From: Flavobacteriaceae bacterium
Lineage (GTDB): Bacteria; Bacteroidota; Bacteroidia; Flavobacteriales; Flavobacteriaceae
Assembly (NCBI GenBank): GCA_030621915.1
Contig: JAUXGV010000006.1
Span: forward strand, 1 to 34,859
Direction of reading: 5' to 3'
DNA length: 34,859 bases
The notes under the pieces are model-generated. The model saw only the letters and a program-made list of their open reading frames with translations, was not told the origin of the DNA and did not search any database. Numbering within the stretch: position 1 is the stretch's first letter; each line of letters opens with the position of its first letter. Below are positions 16,507-25,563 of this stretch, in pieces. The position numbers were made by a program, and so were the translations under genes.

Positions 16507-18930
16507 ATGAATTTTAAGAAAATAACACCCTTTATTATTGCAATTCTTTCCTTTGTAATAATCTCATTGTTATACTTTTTACCGGTTTTGGAAGGAAAGA
16601 AATTGTTTCAAAGCGATATTGCCCAGTTTAGAGGAATGTCAAAGGAGGTTAAAGAATTTAGAGCCGAACATAATCAAGAACCTTATTGGACCAATAGAGC
16701 ATTTGGTGGAATGCCAACTTATCAATTGAGTACCTACTATCCGAATGATTATATTAAAAAAATAGACGGTTTTTTAAGATTTTTACCTAGACCAGCTGAC
16801 TATTTATTTCTGTATTTTCTTGGTTTTTTTGTTTTGCTGTTGACCTTAAAAATTGATTGGAAACTGGCAATTATAGGATCCTTGGCCTTTGGTTTCTCAA
16901 CCTATTTTATAATAATTCTTGGCGTTGGTCATAATGCCAAAGCACATGCAATTGCTTATATGCCCATGGTATTAGCCGGAATAATACTTGTTTTTAGAAA
17001 GAAATATTTGTTGGGATTTATTCTAACAGCCTTGTCTATGGCTTTAGAAATTAATGCAAGCCATCCGCAAATGACCTATTATTTGATGTTCATGATTTTA
17101 ATTTTTGGAATTGTATACTTAATTGATGCCTTCCGAAAAAAAGAATTGACCCAATATTTTAAAATCATTGGAATATTAATTATTGCTGTATTACTGGGTG
17201 TAGGTGTTAATGCAACTAGCTTATTAGCCACCAAGGAATATGCCGATCATAGTACAAGAAGTAAAAGTGAATTGACGATCAATGCAGATGGAACTCCTAA
17301 AGAATTAACTACGGGATTGTCAAAAGAATATATTACTGAATATAGTTATGGTAAATTGGAAACATTCGATTTATTCATTCCGAGATTTATGGGTGGATCT
17401 AATAATGAGAATTTGGGTAAAGACTCTCATATTTATAATTTTTTAAGGGATAAAACGGGTAGAAAGCAGGCCTTGGGCTTTGCTGAAAATGCACCGATGT
17501 ATTGGGGAAGTCAAACAATTGTTGCCGCTCCGGCTTATATTGGAGCCGTAATGATATTTCTATTTCTCTTGGGAATTTTCTTGGTTAAAGGAAATCTCAA
17601 AAAATGGTTGGTGGCTGCGACCATTTTTTCCATTTTATTAAGTTGGGGTAAAAATTTGGATTTTCTCACGAACTTTTTTATAGATTATGTGCCCTTATAT
17701 AATAAATTTAGAGCGATTTCTTCTATTCAAGTAATAGCAGAATTAGCAATTCCTCTTTTGGGAATACTTGCTGTTCGAGAATTTCTGGATGACAAAATCC
17801 ATAAAGCCGAAAAATTAACAGCCTTGAAATTGACTGTTTTTATTTTGGGAGTTTTATGTCTTATTTTTATTGTTTCAGGGACTAGTTTGTTCGCCTTTGA
17901 AAGCTTTAGAGACGCTGGATATGAGAATATGATTCAAGGATTTTCTGAGGCTATAATTAATGATAGAAAATCAATTTTTATTCAGGATAGTTTTAGATCC
18001 TTACTTTTTGTTTTATTTCCTACTGCAGTATTGTGGTTATATTTAAGTGAAAAAGTATCGAAAAATGTAGTTTTGGGGGTATTATTGGCATTCATCCTTT
18101 TAGATTTAATAGATGTTGATCAACGATATGTTAACAGTGATGATTTTATTTCGGCCAAAAAATTGGAACAACCTTTTGCAATGACCGATATTGATGCCAC
18201 GATAATGAAAGACACAAGTCATTATAGAGTATTAAATTTCATGGTGAATCCAATGAATGATGGAAGTACTTCATTTTTCCATAATTCTATAGGGGGTTAT
18301 CATGCTGCGAAACCTAGGAGATACCAGGAATTATTTGACTTTCAGATAGCTAGAAATAATATTGAAGTGTTGAATATGTTGAACACCAAGTATATTATTT
18401 ATCCGGATAATGATGATAGAGCCACTGTACAGTTGAATGACGGTTCAAATGGCAATGCATGGTTTGTTTCCAATCTTAAAATTGTGGATAATGCAAATGA
18501 GGAAATCAAGGCTTTAGATAGTTTGAGTACAAAAAACACAGCTATAGTCAGACGAGAATGGATGGGTAATTTATCCGAGAATTATGTCGTTGATAGCACT
18601 GCAACTATAGAATTAATTAAATATCAGGCAAATGAAATTGTATATGAGTATAGTACCGGTTCGAAGCAATTTGCCGTCTTTTCTGAAATATACTACAAAG
18701 ATGGTTGGAATGCCTATTTGGATGGGTCAAAAATTGAAATTTACCCGGTAAATTATGTATTACGAGCCGTTGAAGTCCCTTCAGGAAAACATACAATTGA
18801 GTTTAAATTTGAACCCACAGTTATTAAAAATGGAAATAGAATTGCGTTAATTTCATATTTGTTATTAATTTTAATTCCTGGGGTTTGGTTTGTTTATGAT
18901 AAAAGGAAATATGGAAATGAGTCATCATAA
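16507..18930 (+). CDS. YfhO family large integral membrane protein
   Basis: A protein of 807 residues with about a dozen hydrophobic helices in the first 560 residues, then a soluble C-terminal part with KDGWNAYLDGSKIEIYPVNY and SGKHTIEFKFEP, and a final helix. This is the YfhO layout, a GT-C-like membrane family linked in Firmicutes to glycosylation of lipoteichoic acid. Here a role in glycosylating an envelope polymer or lipid carrier is inferred from the fold and from the glycosyltransferases downstream. The 3' end overlaps the following methyltransferase gene by 14-20 bp. Confidence 0.88.
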   Translation: MNFKKITPFIIAILSFVIISLLYFLPVLEGKKLFQSDIAQFRGMSKEVKEFRAEHNQEPYWTNRAFGGMPTYQLSTYYPNDYIKKIDGFLRFLPRPADYLFLYFLGFFVLLLTLKIDWKLAIIGSLAFGFSTYFIIILGVGHNAKAHAIAYMPMVLAGIILVFRKKYLLGFILTALSMALEINASHPQMTYYLMFMILIFGIVYLIDAFRKKELTQYFKIIGILIIAVLLGVGVNATSLLATKEYADHSTRSKSELTINADGTPKELTTGLSKEYITEYSYGKLETFDLFIPRFMGGSNNENLGKDSHIYNFLRDKTGRKQALGFAENAPMYWGSQTIVAAPAYIGAVMIFLFLLGIFLVKGNLKKWLVAATIFSILLSWGKNLDFLTNFFIDYVPLYNKFRAISSIQVIAELAIPLLGILAVREFLDDKIHKAEKLTALKLTVFILGVLCLIFIVSGTSLFAFESFRDAGYENMIQGFSEAIINDRKSIFIQDSFRSLLFVLFPTAVLWLYLSEKVSKNVVLGVLLAFILLDLIDVDQRYVNSDDFISAKKLEQPFAMTDIDATIMKDTSHYRVLNFMVNPMNDGSTSFFHNSIGGYHAAKPRRYQELFDFQIARNNIEVLNMLNTKYIIYPDNDDRATVQLNDGSNGNAWFVSNLKIVDNANEEIKALDSLSTKNTAIVRREWMGNLSENYVVDSTATIELIKYQANEIVYEYSTGSKQFAVFSEIYYKDGWNAYLDGSKIEIYPVNYVLRAVEVPSGKHTIEFKFEPTVIKNGNRIALISYLLLILIPGVWFVYDKRKYGNESS

Positions 18931-19426
18931 CAGAAGGTATAATTATACACTTAATTTTTTACAAAAAGTATTACCTGCTCCCGCTACTATTTTAGATTTG
19001 GGGACTCCTAATGCGTTTAGTGAAATTATGAAAAATCATGGTTATACTGTTTACAATACAAATGGAGAAGACCTTGATTTATTACCTGAAGTGGTTAAAA
19101 AATATGAGGTAGATGCTATTACAGCATTTGAAATTTTTGAACATTTACTGGCACCTTTTAATGTTTTGAGGCAAATTAATTCGACAAAACTAATAACATC
19201 AATTCCTTTAAAGTTATGGTTCGCTAGTGCTTATCAATCTAAAACGGATACCTGGGACAGGCATTATCATGAATTCGAAGATTGGCAATTTAACTGGTTA
19301 TTAGAAAAATCAGGATGGAAAATAAAAGATAGCCAAAAATGGACCAGCCCCATTCATAAAATTGGTTTTCGACCTATACTTAGAAAATATACACCCCGTT
19401 ATTACGCTGTTTACGCCGAAAGATAA
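18911..19426 (+). CDS. class I SAM-dependent methyltransferase-like protein
   Basis: A protein of about 170 residues with a Rossmann-type methyltransferase pattern: ILDLGTPNAFSEIMKNHGY as motif I, then GEDLDLLPE, then AFEIFEHLLAPFNVLRQI as the post-motif segment. Motif I lacks the usual GxGxG glycines (LDLGTPNAF), so SAM binding may be altered. The start is uncertain: ATGs at 18890, 18911 and 18917 all lie inside the end of the YfhO gene; I chose 18911 because the conserved part begins soon after it. It is followed by a glycosyltransferase gene 2 bp later. A sugar or polysaccharide substrate is inferred from the neighbours. Confidence 0.7.
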   Translation: MEMSHHNRRYNYTLNFLQKVLPAPATILDLGTPNAFSEIMKNHGYTVYNTNGEDLDLLPEVVKKYEVDAITAFEIFEHLLAPFNVLRQINSTKLITSIPLKLWFASAYQSKTDTWDRHYHEFEDWQFNWLLEKSGWKIKDSQKWTSPIHKIGFRPILRKYTPRYYAVYAER

Positions 19427-19428
19427 TT

Positions 19429-20613
19429 ATGCGAATAGGAATGATATTGGATAAAACTTTTCCGCCTGATCCCAGGGTAGAAAATGAAGCTATTGCTTTG
19501 ATAGAAAATAATCATCAGGTCTTTTTATTTTGTTTAAAATACCATAAGGAAACTGATCTTGAAGAAATTCATGGTATCACTGTATGTCGGTATTCTTCAA
19601 ATCAATTTGAATATAAATTATCTGCCTTGGTTTATTCAATACCACTTTATTCTTTCTTAATGAAGAAGAAAATAAACCATTTTTTAAGAAAAAATAAAAT
19701 TGAATCTATTCATGTTCATGATGTACGAATAGCAGATGCAGTTTTTAAAGCCAACAAAAAACTACATTTACCTTTGGTATTGGATTTACATGACAATATG
19801 CCCGAAATTATAAAAACCTATCCTCATCTTCAAAAATTTCCGGGTAAACAACTTATTTCTCCAAGGAAATGGAAAAAAAAGGAAGAGGAGTTCATCAAAA
19901 AGGCAAATAAAGTAATTAGTGTTTCGAATGAGTTTATCACTGAAGTTGTAGAAAGAACCAAAATTAGCAAAGATAAAATTGCTTTGGTTCCTAATACCGT
20001 TCGTCAGTCTTTTTATATGAATGCTGTAATTGATAATGGTATTCAGGAAAAATATAAAAATCAATTTGTTATTTTGTATCTAGGAGATACAGGTTTAAGA
20101 AGGGGGTTGATGACAGCTATTGAAGCTGTTCCAAAATTGAAACTTCAGATTAAGAATCTTAAATTGGTAATTGTTGGAAAAAACTCAACCGATCATATGT
20201 TAAAACAAAAAACAATTGAGTTAAATATTAAGGATCAGGTGGATTTTGAAGGATGGCAGAATGTGAGTTTATTTCCCTCATATATTTTGTCGAGTTCAAT
20301 ATGTATTTCTCCGTTGATTAGAAATATACAACATGATGTGGCTTACGCCAATAAAATATTTCAGTATATGAGTTTGGGAAAGCCCGTATTGGTAAGTGAT
20401 GCTATTGCTCAGAAAAACTTGATTAAAAAAACAAAGAGTGGTTTGGTGCATCAAGAAAGAAACATTGATGATTTCGCTGATAAAATATTAAAGTTATATG
20501 AAGATGAAGATCTTAGATCCTCCTTAGGGCAAAATGGAAAACAATTTATTGAAGAAGAATTTTGTTGGGAAAAAGTATCAAAAAATTTGATTACTTTATA
20601 CGATGAATTATAA
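19429..20613 (+). CDS. glycosyltransferase, GT4/GT-B type
   Basis: A cytoplasmic GT-B glycosyltransferase of 394 residues. Seen: the N-terminal MRIGMILDKTFPPDPRVENEA acceptor-side pattern, VLDLHDNMPE, and the donor-side motif ANKIFQYMSLGKPVLVSDA with the conserved Lys and Gly-Lys-Pro. The first Glu of the classical E-x7-E motif is not evident, as in other members with NK(I/L)F(Q/E)YM. The donor and acceptor are unknown. The gene starts 2 bp after the methyltransferase stop, so these are one operon. Confidence 0.88.
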   Translation: MRIGMILDKTFPPDPRVENEAIALIENNHQVFLFCLKYHKETDLEEIHGITVCRYSSNQFEYKLSALVYSIPLYSFLMKKKINHFLRKNKIESIHVHDVRIADAVFKANKKLHLPLVLDLHDNMPEIIKTYPHLQKFPGKQLISPRKWKKKEEEFIKKANKVISVSNEFITEVVERTKISKDKIALVPNTVRQSFYMNAVIDNGIQEKYKNQFVILYLGDTGLRRGLMTAIEAVPKLKLQIKNLKLVIVGKNSTDHMLKQKTIELNIKDQVDFEGWQNVSLFPSYILSSSICISPLIRNIQHDVAYANKIFQYMSLGKPVLVSDAIAQKNLIKKTKSGLVHQERNIDDFADKILKLYEDEDLRSSLGQNGKQFIEEEFCWEKVSKNLITLYDEL

Positions 20614-20644
20614 TAGTTTACGAGTTTTAATATTTATTATTTAA

Positions 20645-21913
20645 TTGAAGGTTTTAATTATAACATATTATTGGCCACCTGCTGGTGGAAGTGGGGTGCA
20701 ACGATGGTTGAAATTTGTAAAATATTTACAGGATTTTGACATTACTCCTATAGTTTATACAGTAGATAAACCTAATTATGCTATTCAAGATGAATCTTTA
20801 AAGAATGAAATCCCTAAAAACATTGACATTATAAAGCATCCTATTTGGGAACCCAACAATTTAATGGGTAAAAAGAAACAAACAAGTGCAGGTTTTTTAG
20901 ATCCAAATCCAAATATATTGGGGAAAGTAATACAATATGTCAGAGCCAATTATTTTATACCTGACTCAAGGAAATATTGGATAAAACCTTCTGTTAAATT
21001 TTTATCTAAGTTTTTACAAAAGTCGGAATTTGATGCTATTATTACAACAGGGCCTCCACATAGTTTACATTTGATTGGTTTGGAATTACAAAAACTATCT
21101 TCAATAAAATGGATTGCAGATTTTAGGGATCCTTGGACTGAAATAGATTATTTTCATCAACTTCCGTTGACTCAAAAAGCTTTCAATAAACATCTGGAGC
21201 TTGAGCAAAAAGTACTGAAAAATGCAGATGCTATTTTGGTAGTGGGCAAAACAATGAAGGAAAAATTCAAGATATTTAATGAGAATATTCATGTAATTAC
21301 AAATGGTTTTGACAATGAACGCTCTATAGTAACTCAGGCTTTGGATAAATGGTTTACAATTACCCATATTGGTATGATGAATGCTGATAGAAATCCGAAA
21401 AAATTATGGAAGGTTTTAGCAGATTTAATGAATGAAGACTCAGATTTTAAAACTGATTTGCAGATTAATTTGATTGGAAAGGTAGCTCAAGAAGTTTTAA
21501 ATGATATTCAATCAAATGGACTAGAAAAACATGTGACCTTTACTGATTATATGATTCATGGTGAAGTTTTACAATATCAAAGTACCTCTCAGATTTTATT
21601 GCTAGCTGTAAATGATGTTCCGAGCTCCAAGGGTATTATTACTGGAAAAATATTTGAATATTTAAGAGCGAAACGTCCTATTTTAGCTATAGCTCCTATT
21701 GATGGAGACTTGGCTGAAATAATTTCAAAAACCAACTCTGGTGAGGTTGTTGCCTTTGATGATGAGATGAGAATGAAAAATGTTGTTCTTGAATTTTATG
21801 AAAAATATAAAAACAAAAAACTATACATCGATTCAAAGAACGTAGATCAGTACCACCGAAAGAATCTAACAAAGCAATTGGCAGAAGTGATTGAAAAAAC
21901 GATAAAAGGCTGA
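20645..21913 (+). CDS. glycosyltransferase, GT4/GT-B type, TTG start
   Basis: A GT-B glycosyltransferase of 422 residues. Seen: the N-terminal VLIITYYWPPAGGSGVQRWL motif of a Bacteroidota family, TTGPPHSLH, IADFRDPWTE, and the donor motif GKIFEYLRAKRPILAIAP. Translation must start at TTG 20645: an in-frame TAA lies at 20642-20644 and no ATG occurs before the conserved N-terminus. It is encoded 31 bp after the previous glycosyltransferase. The sugar donor is unknown; the epimerase downstream suggests ManNAc or a derivative may be used in the pathway. Confidence 0.88.
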   Translation: MKVLIITYYWPPAGGSGVQRWLKFVKYLQDFDITPIVYTVDKPNYAIQDESLKNEIPKNIDIIKHPIWEPNNLMGKKKQTSAGFLDPNPNILGKVIQYVRANYFIPDSRKYWIKPSVKFLSKFLQKSEFDAIITTGPPHSLHLIGLELQKLSSIKWIADFRDPWTEIDYFHQLPLTQKAFNKHLELEQKVLKNADAILVVGKTMKEKFKIFNENIHVITNGFDNERSIVTQALDKWFTITHIGMMNADRNPKKLWKVLADLMNEDSDFKTDLQINLIGKVAQEVLNDIQSNGLEKHVTFTDYMIHGEVLQYQSTSQILLLAVNDVPSSKGIITGKIFEYLRAKRPILAIAPIDGDLAEIISKTNSGEVVAFDDEMRMKNVVLEFYEKYKNKKLYIDSKNVDQYHRKNLTKQLAEVIEKTIKG

Positions 21914-22009
21914 TGTCTTGTCTGCTTTGAATGAGAATTCTTAACAGGATAGAGAAATAAGTGGATGGATGCGATTAATTAAACTAAAAGATACTGAAAT
22001 AAGTTCCGC

Positions 22010-23095
22010 ATGAATATGAAAAAAATTATAACAATTTTGGGTGCTCGGCCTCAATTTGTGAAAGCAGCAGTTTTAAGTCGAATTATTGCTGAAAATGATG
22101 GTATTGAAGAAATTATTATTCATACAGGTCAGCATTTTGATGCCAATATGAGTGAGGTGTTTTTCACGGAAATGGAGATTCCTCAACCAAGATACAATCT
22201 TGATATTAATGGATTGAATCATGGTGCAATGACAGGGCAAATGTTGGAGGAAATTGAAAAAGTGTTGTTGGTTGAAAAACCTGATATAGTTATAGTTTAT
22301 GGCGATACCAATTCAACTTTTGCCGGGGCGATGGCAGCAAGAAAATTAAATATTAAAGTGGTTCATATAGAAGCAGGTTTACGAAGTCATAATATGCAAA
22401 TGCCTGAGGAAATTAATCGAATATTGACCGATAGAATATCCGATTTGTTGTTGTGCCCAACGAATGTGGCCATTGAAAATTTAAAAAAAGAAGGATTCGA
22501 TAAATTGGATATTAATGTTGTGAAGTGTGGAGATATTATGAAGGACGCTGTGGATTTTTATAGTTTGAAATCGGAGAATAAATCTTCTATAATGCAACGG
22601 TTAGGTATTAAAAACAATGACTTTGTCTTGGCAACTATTCACCGTCAGGAAAACACCGATAATTTGGCATCGTTAAAATCTATTTTTGAAGGCTTAGAAT
22701 CTATATCTAAACAAACTAAGGTCGTACTTCCTTTACATCCCAGAACGAAAAAAATATTGGAAAAACACTTGTTGAAGTATAATATCTTACTGATTCCTCC
22801 TGCTAGTTATTTCGATATGTTGGAATTGCTAAAAAATTGTTTAATGGTTGTAACAGATAGCGGTGGTTTGCAAAAAGAAGCATTTTTTAATAAAAAGCAT
22901 TGCATTATTGCAAGAGAAGAAACCGAATGGGTGGAACTTGTAGAAAATGATTTTGCGGTATTGGTTGGAAGTGATCAGCAAAAAATGCTTCAGGCTTTCG
23001 ATAATTATAAAAATAGCGAATTTAGTTTCTCAATTGATTTATATGGTCATGGGGTTGGCCAGGCCATGTATGAGGAAGTGAAAAAAATAATATAG
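22010..23095 (+). CDS. wecB: UDP-N-acetylglucosamine 2-epimerase, non-hydrolysing
   Basis: Interconverts UDP-GlcNAc and UDP-ManNAc in the cytoplasm, providing ManNAc for surface polysaccharides. Seen: ILGARPQFVKAA at the N-terminus, HTGQHFDANMSEVFF, VYGDTNSTFAGA, HIEAGLRS with the catalytic-region His and Glu, MPEEINR, and the C-terminal DSGGLQKEA. The length of 361 residues is standard for the non-hydrolysing type. The start could be the ATG two codons downstream (22016). A 96-bp gap separates it from the glycosyltransferase gene. A hairpin follows the stop. Confidence 0.93.
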   Translation: MNMKKIITILGARPQFVKAAVLSRIIAENDGIEEIIIHTGQHFDANMSEVFFTEMEIPQPRYNLDINGLNHGAMTGQMLEEIEKVLLVEKPDIVIVYGDTNSTFAGAMAARKLNIKVVHIEAGLRSHNMQMPEEINRILTDRISDLLLCPTNVAIENLKKEGFDKLDINVVKCGDIMKDAVDFYSLKSENKSSIMQRLGIKNNDFVLATIHRQENTDNLASLKSIFEGLESISKQTKVVLPLHPRTKKILEKHLLKYNILLIPPASYFDMLELLKNCLMVVTDSGGLQKEAFFNKKHCIIAREETEWVELVENDFAVLVGSDQQKMLQAFDNYKNSEFSFSIDLYGHGVGQAMYEEVKKII

Positions 23096-23122
23096 CCATA
23101 AGATGGAAGAATGATATAATAT

Positions 23123-23156
23123 TAAGCCCAATGAAATAAAATATTCATCGGGCTTA
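23123..23156. terminator. hairpin between convergent genes
   Basis: Stem TAAGCCC at 23123-23129 pairs with GGGCTTA at 23150-23156, and ATGAA at 23131-23135 with TTCAT at 23144-23148, with one A/C mismatch between them. It lies between the stops of the epimerase gene and the 605-residue protein gene and may terminate both. The T-rich tail is interrupted. Confidence 0.5.
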
Positions 23157-23180
23157 CTATTATTAGTTGTTAAAAATTTA

Positions 23181-24998
23181 TTATTTTACTGCAACCAATT
23201 GACAAGATAAATCTTCAATTCTAAAATGCATTTGCTGTAAAGACTCCTTACTCGCCATCAAATCATCGATAATTACTGATTTGTTATCTTCGAACTTATC
23301 TTTAACATTGCTAAACATATTGTGATAATAGTTAATGCCGTCCCCTAAATTTTTCGAAAAAGCAAATAAATACTTTTCTTGTTTTTTAGTCATTGTTTCT
23401 TTAGCTTCATTTATTTTAGTGTTTAAGTAATCTAAATATAGATGAAGTTCCTTGATAAACATATTTGGTCTGTCATTTCTCACAATCACATTAGCTCTAC
23501 CATAAATATGATCCGTCATTTGTCTCAAACTTGATATTTTTGAAAAATAGGCCATATTTGGACCAGGACATACAGAAACTTTATCGGAATTTTTATGCTT
23601 GATTTTATTAACGGTTAATGCCGATGCAGATAAACCAACACATAAACAGGATTTTACAATAATTTTCTCAAGTTTAGAATTGTATTGTTCTGTTTCAAGA
23701 TTTTCGCTCTTAAGTTCTTTAACTTTTTTTCTTTGGTACTGTCTGGAAGCCGTACAAATGCTTTTTTCCGTAAACTCTCTATTCGAAGATAAAAACCCTT
23801 CAGGACAAGAACTTCCGGGTCTTCCTTGAATCGCCAAATTCATCTTTTCAATATCCTTTGTATTGCCTCTCACATTGTTAAAGGGCACTCCCAATGGTGA
23901 AATATCACTCAGATATAAATCTTCTTCCTTGGCCTCTAATAGTGTGTTTAATGTTTTGTCATCAACTGTAGTTGCTTCAGGAACCAATAGAAATGGTGTA
24001 CCCCAACCTACAGAATCAACCTTATAATGATCTAACAAAAATTCATGCTCATCAGATGTTCCCACACCTCCTTGGGCAGTAATAGTTAAGGGTAAAATTG
24101 AATTGGGAAGCGTTTTGTCTTTACTTTCAAGGGCGGGAACCAATACATCATAAACAGATCGAATTAATTCATCTTTATTTTCTTTAAATTCAGTTAAGAT
24201 GGGGCCCATTAAATACCCATCGGTAGCAAAAGCATGACCTCCACAATTCAAACCAGATTCAATTCTGAATTCCGAAACCCAAAGGCCTTTTTTTGCCAAA
24301 AATTTGCCCTGAATAAGTGCAGATCGATAATCACTAACTTTTAAAACAATTTTCTTTTTGATCTTACCTTCTTCATTTGGAAAAAAATCATCGAATTGTT
24401 CGATATAACTGTATAGTCTAGGATTCATTCCGGCAGAAAGAATAATAGAAGACTCCAAATCACTGTTTGCAAATCCTCTTAAAGCTGCATGGGCATCATT
24501 ATATTCTGAGGGTAGTTTTTCACCTTTAAAATAGTTCTCCTTATCCAGTTTGGTCATGATGTTAACATCAATACTACCCATTGAAAAGTTTTCATTAATC
24601 CAATTTTTAATTTCTTTCAAATTAAAATTATTGTTTTTTATCTTATCAAACTCTTGTTTCAATGATGAATTATCTGGTAATTTATTAAGATATTCCTTAA
24701 TTTCATTTCCTTTTTCAATGATGGAATGTTTGAATTCATTAAATTTCTTTTCAGCCAAATCATTGATTAAATTCAGATAAGATGTAATTCTTTTTGCTCT
24801 GAAGTCTTCGATTTTGTCTGTAATTTCATTATATGGAATCTTGAATTTATTACAATACATCTTTCTCATATTTTCAAGAAGAATGTCATCAACAATTGAA
24901 ATCACAGAATCAATTCCGAATTGAGACACTTTAAGTGGTGTATCAACCGTAAATCCAAGTCCCATGACCGGGATATGGAATGAGTGCTTATTTTTCAT
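23181..24998 (-). CDS. uncharacterised protein with a divergent FMN-binding nitronate-monooxygenase-like barrel
   Basis: A soluble protein of 605 residues that I do not recognise as a characterised enzyme. Several pieces line up in order with nitronate monooxygenase/PfaD TIM barrels: PVMGLGFTVDTPLKVSQFGI at the first strand; SIDVNIMTK; GLNCGGHAFA (about 248-257), like the family EAGGH; ITAQGGVGTSDEHEFLL (about 305), like the GG-I-G phosphate loop; and SVGWGTPFLLVPEA (about 329), like the family MGTRFL.TPE. A charged helical insert (about 40-135) and a Cys-containing C-terminal region (Cys near 398, 412, 450, 452 and 477) are not part of that family. FMN binding is an inference. It is preceded by its own promoter-like element and a short tandem repeat. 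Confidence 0.55.
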   Translation of the reverse strand: MKNKHSFHIPVMGLGFTVDTPLKVSQFGIDSVISIVDDILLENMRKMYCNKFKIPYNEITDKIEDFRAKRITSYLNLINDLAEKKFNEFKHSIIEKGNEIKEYLNKLPDNSSLKQEFDKIKNNNFNLKEIKNWINENFSMGSIDVNIMTKLDKENYFKGEKLPSEYNDAHAALRGFANSDLESSIILSAGMNPRLYSYIEQFDDFFPNEEGKIKKKIVLKVSDYRSALIQGKFLAKKGLWVSEFRIESGLNCGGHAFATDGYLMGPILTEFKENKDELIRSVYDVLVPALESKDKTLPNSILPLTITAQGGVGTSDEHEFLLDHYKVDSVGWGTPFLLVPEATTVDDKTLNTLLEAKEEDLYLSDISPLGVPFNNVRGNTKDIEKMNLAIQGRPGSSCPEGFLSSNREFTEKSICTASRQYQRKKVKELKSENLETEQYNSKLEKIIVKSCLCVGLSASALTVNKIKHKNSDKVSVCPGPNMAYFSKISSLRQMTDHIYGRANVIVRNDRPNMFIKELHLYLDYLNTKINEAKETMTKKQEKYLFAFSKNLGDGINYYHNMFSNVKDKFEDNKSVIIDDLMASKESLQQMHFRIEDLSCQLVAVK

Positions 24999-25000
24999 AT

Positions 25001-25016
25001 TTTAAGTATTTAAGTA
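25001..25016. repeat. 8-bp tandem repeat in the leader of the 605-residue protein gene
   Basis: TTTAAGTA occurs twice without a gap at 25001-25008 and 25009-25016, ending 2 bp before the start codon on the minus strand. It lies where a ribosome binding site would be, so copy number might affect translation. A two-copy repeat in AT-rich DNA may also be chance. Confidence 0.35.
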
Positions 25017-25074
25017 TTTTATTGATTCAATCCTACTTTAACGCAAAGTGATAGAATTGCATTAAAAATAGCGA

Positions 25075-25082
25075 CAAAATTA
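25075..25082 (-). promoter_or_regulatory. -7 promoter element for the 605-residue protein gene
   Basis: On the minus strand this reads TAATTTTG, an exact match to TAnnTTTG, about 77 bp before the start codon. No convincing -33 TTG is seen at the usual distance. Confidence 0.4.
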
Positions 25083-25245
25083 CAATGATAGACTTTAATA
25101 AAATATGATAAATGTCTTGTTTTGATATTTTAAAACTATATCTGATTAAAAAATAGTGTGAATTTACAAGTATTAAGAATGTAAATTTTGAATCTTTTCA
25201 ATCTAATAATTAGAATATTACGTGTGAGGTGAGTGAATTTATTGC

Positions 25246-25273
25246 AAAAAAAAACCTATCATTACGATAGGTT
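25246..25273 (-). terminator. intrinsic terminator of the cold-shock gene
   Basis: On the minus strand, stem AACCTATC pairs with GATAGGTT (8 bp, loop of five bases), followed directly by a run of nine T residues. It lies 28 bp after the cold-shock stop codon and is a textbook rho-independent terminator. Confidence 0.9.
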
Positions 25274-25301
25274 CCTAAATAAAAAATTATATGTGTAAAT
25301 A

Positions 25302-25493
25302 TTAAAGAACTTTAACATCTACTGCATTTAAACCTTTTTTACCTTCTTTTAATTCAAACTCTACTGAGTCATTTTCTTGAATCTCGTCTATTAAACCAGA
25401 AACATGCACGAAGTATTCATTGTTTGAACCTTCTTCGGTAATGAAACCAAATCCTTTGGAATCATTAAAAAATTTTACTGTACCTTTTTTCAT
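25302..25493 (-). CDS. cold-shock domain protein
   Basis: A single cold-shock domain of 63 residues that binds single-stranded RNA or DNA and acts as an RNA chaperone. Seen: GTVKFFNDSKGFGFI with RNP1 (KGFGFI, residues 13-18), then RNP2 as FVHV (28-31), and GKKGLNAVDVKVL at the end. It is slightly shorter than the usual 65-70 residues. It is probably transcribed alone: it has an exact -7 element about 24 bp upstream and a strong terminator downstream. It could be constitutive or cold-induced; the short leader here does not show a cold-box. Confidence 0.95.
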   Translation of the reverse strand: MKKGTVKFFNDSKGFGFITEEGSNNEYFVHVSGLIDEIQENDSVEFELKEGKKGLNAVDVKVL

Positions 25494-25516
25494 TTTTGTA
25501 ATTATAATATAAGGGG

Positions 25517-25524
25517 CAAATGTA
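25517..25524 (-). promoter_or_regulatory. -7 promoter element of the cold-shock gene
   Basis: Minus-strand TACATTTG is an exact match to TAnnTTTG and lies 24 bp before the start codon. A small inverted repeat (AAATGT / ACATTT, 25518-25532) overlaps it. Confidence 0.55.
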
Positions 25525-25563
25525 AAACATTTTTATTAGTATATCTATTTTATTTTAAATTTA

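Larger units (their letters stand above)
24999..25301. other. intergenic region between the 605-residue protein gene and the cold-shock gene
   Basis: About 300 bp without a gene. Going leftward on the minus strand it holds the cold-shock gene terminator (25246-25273), roughly 160 bp of AT-rich sequence in which I see nothing, the -7 element at 25075-25082, and the tandem repeat at 25001-25016. Confidence 0.6.
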
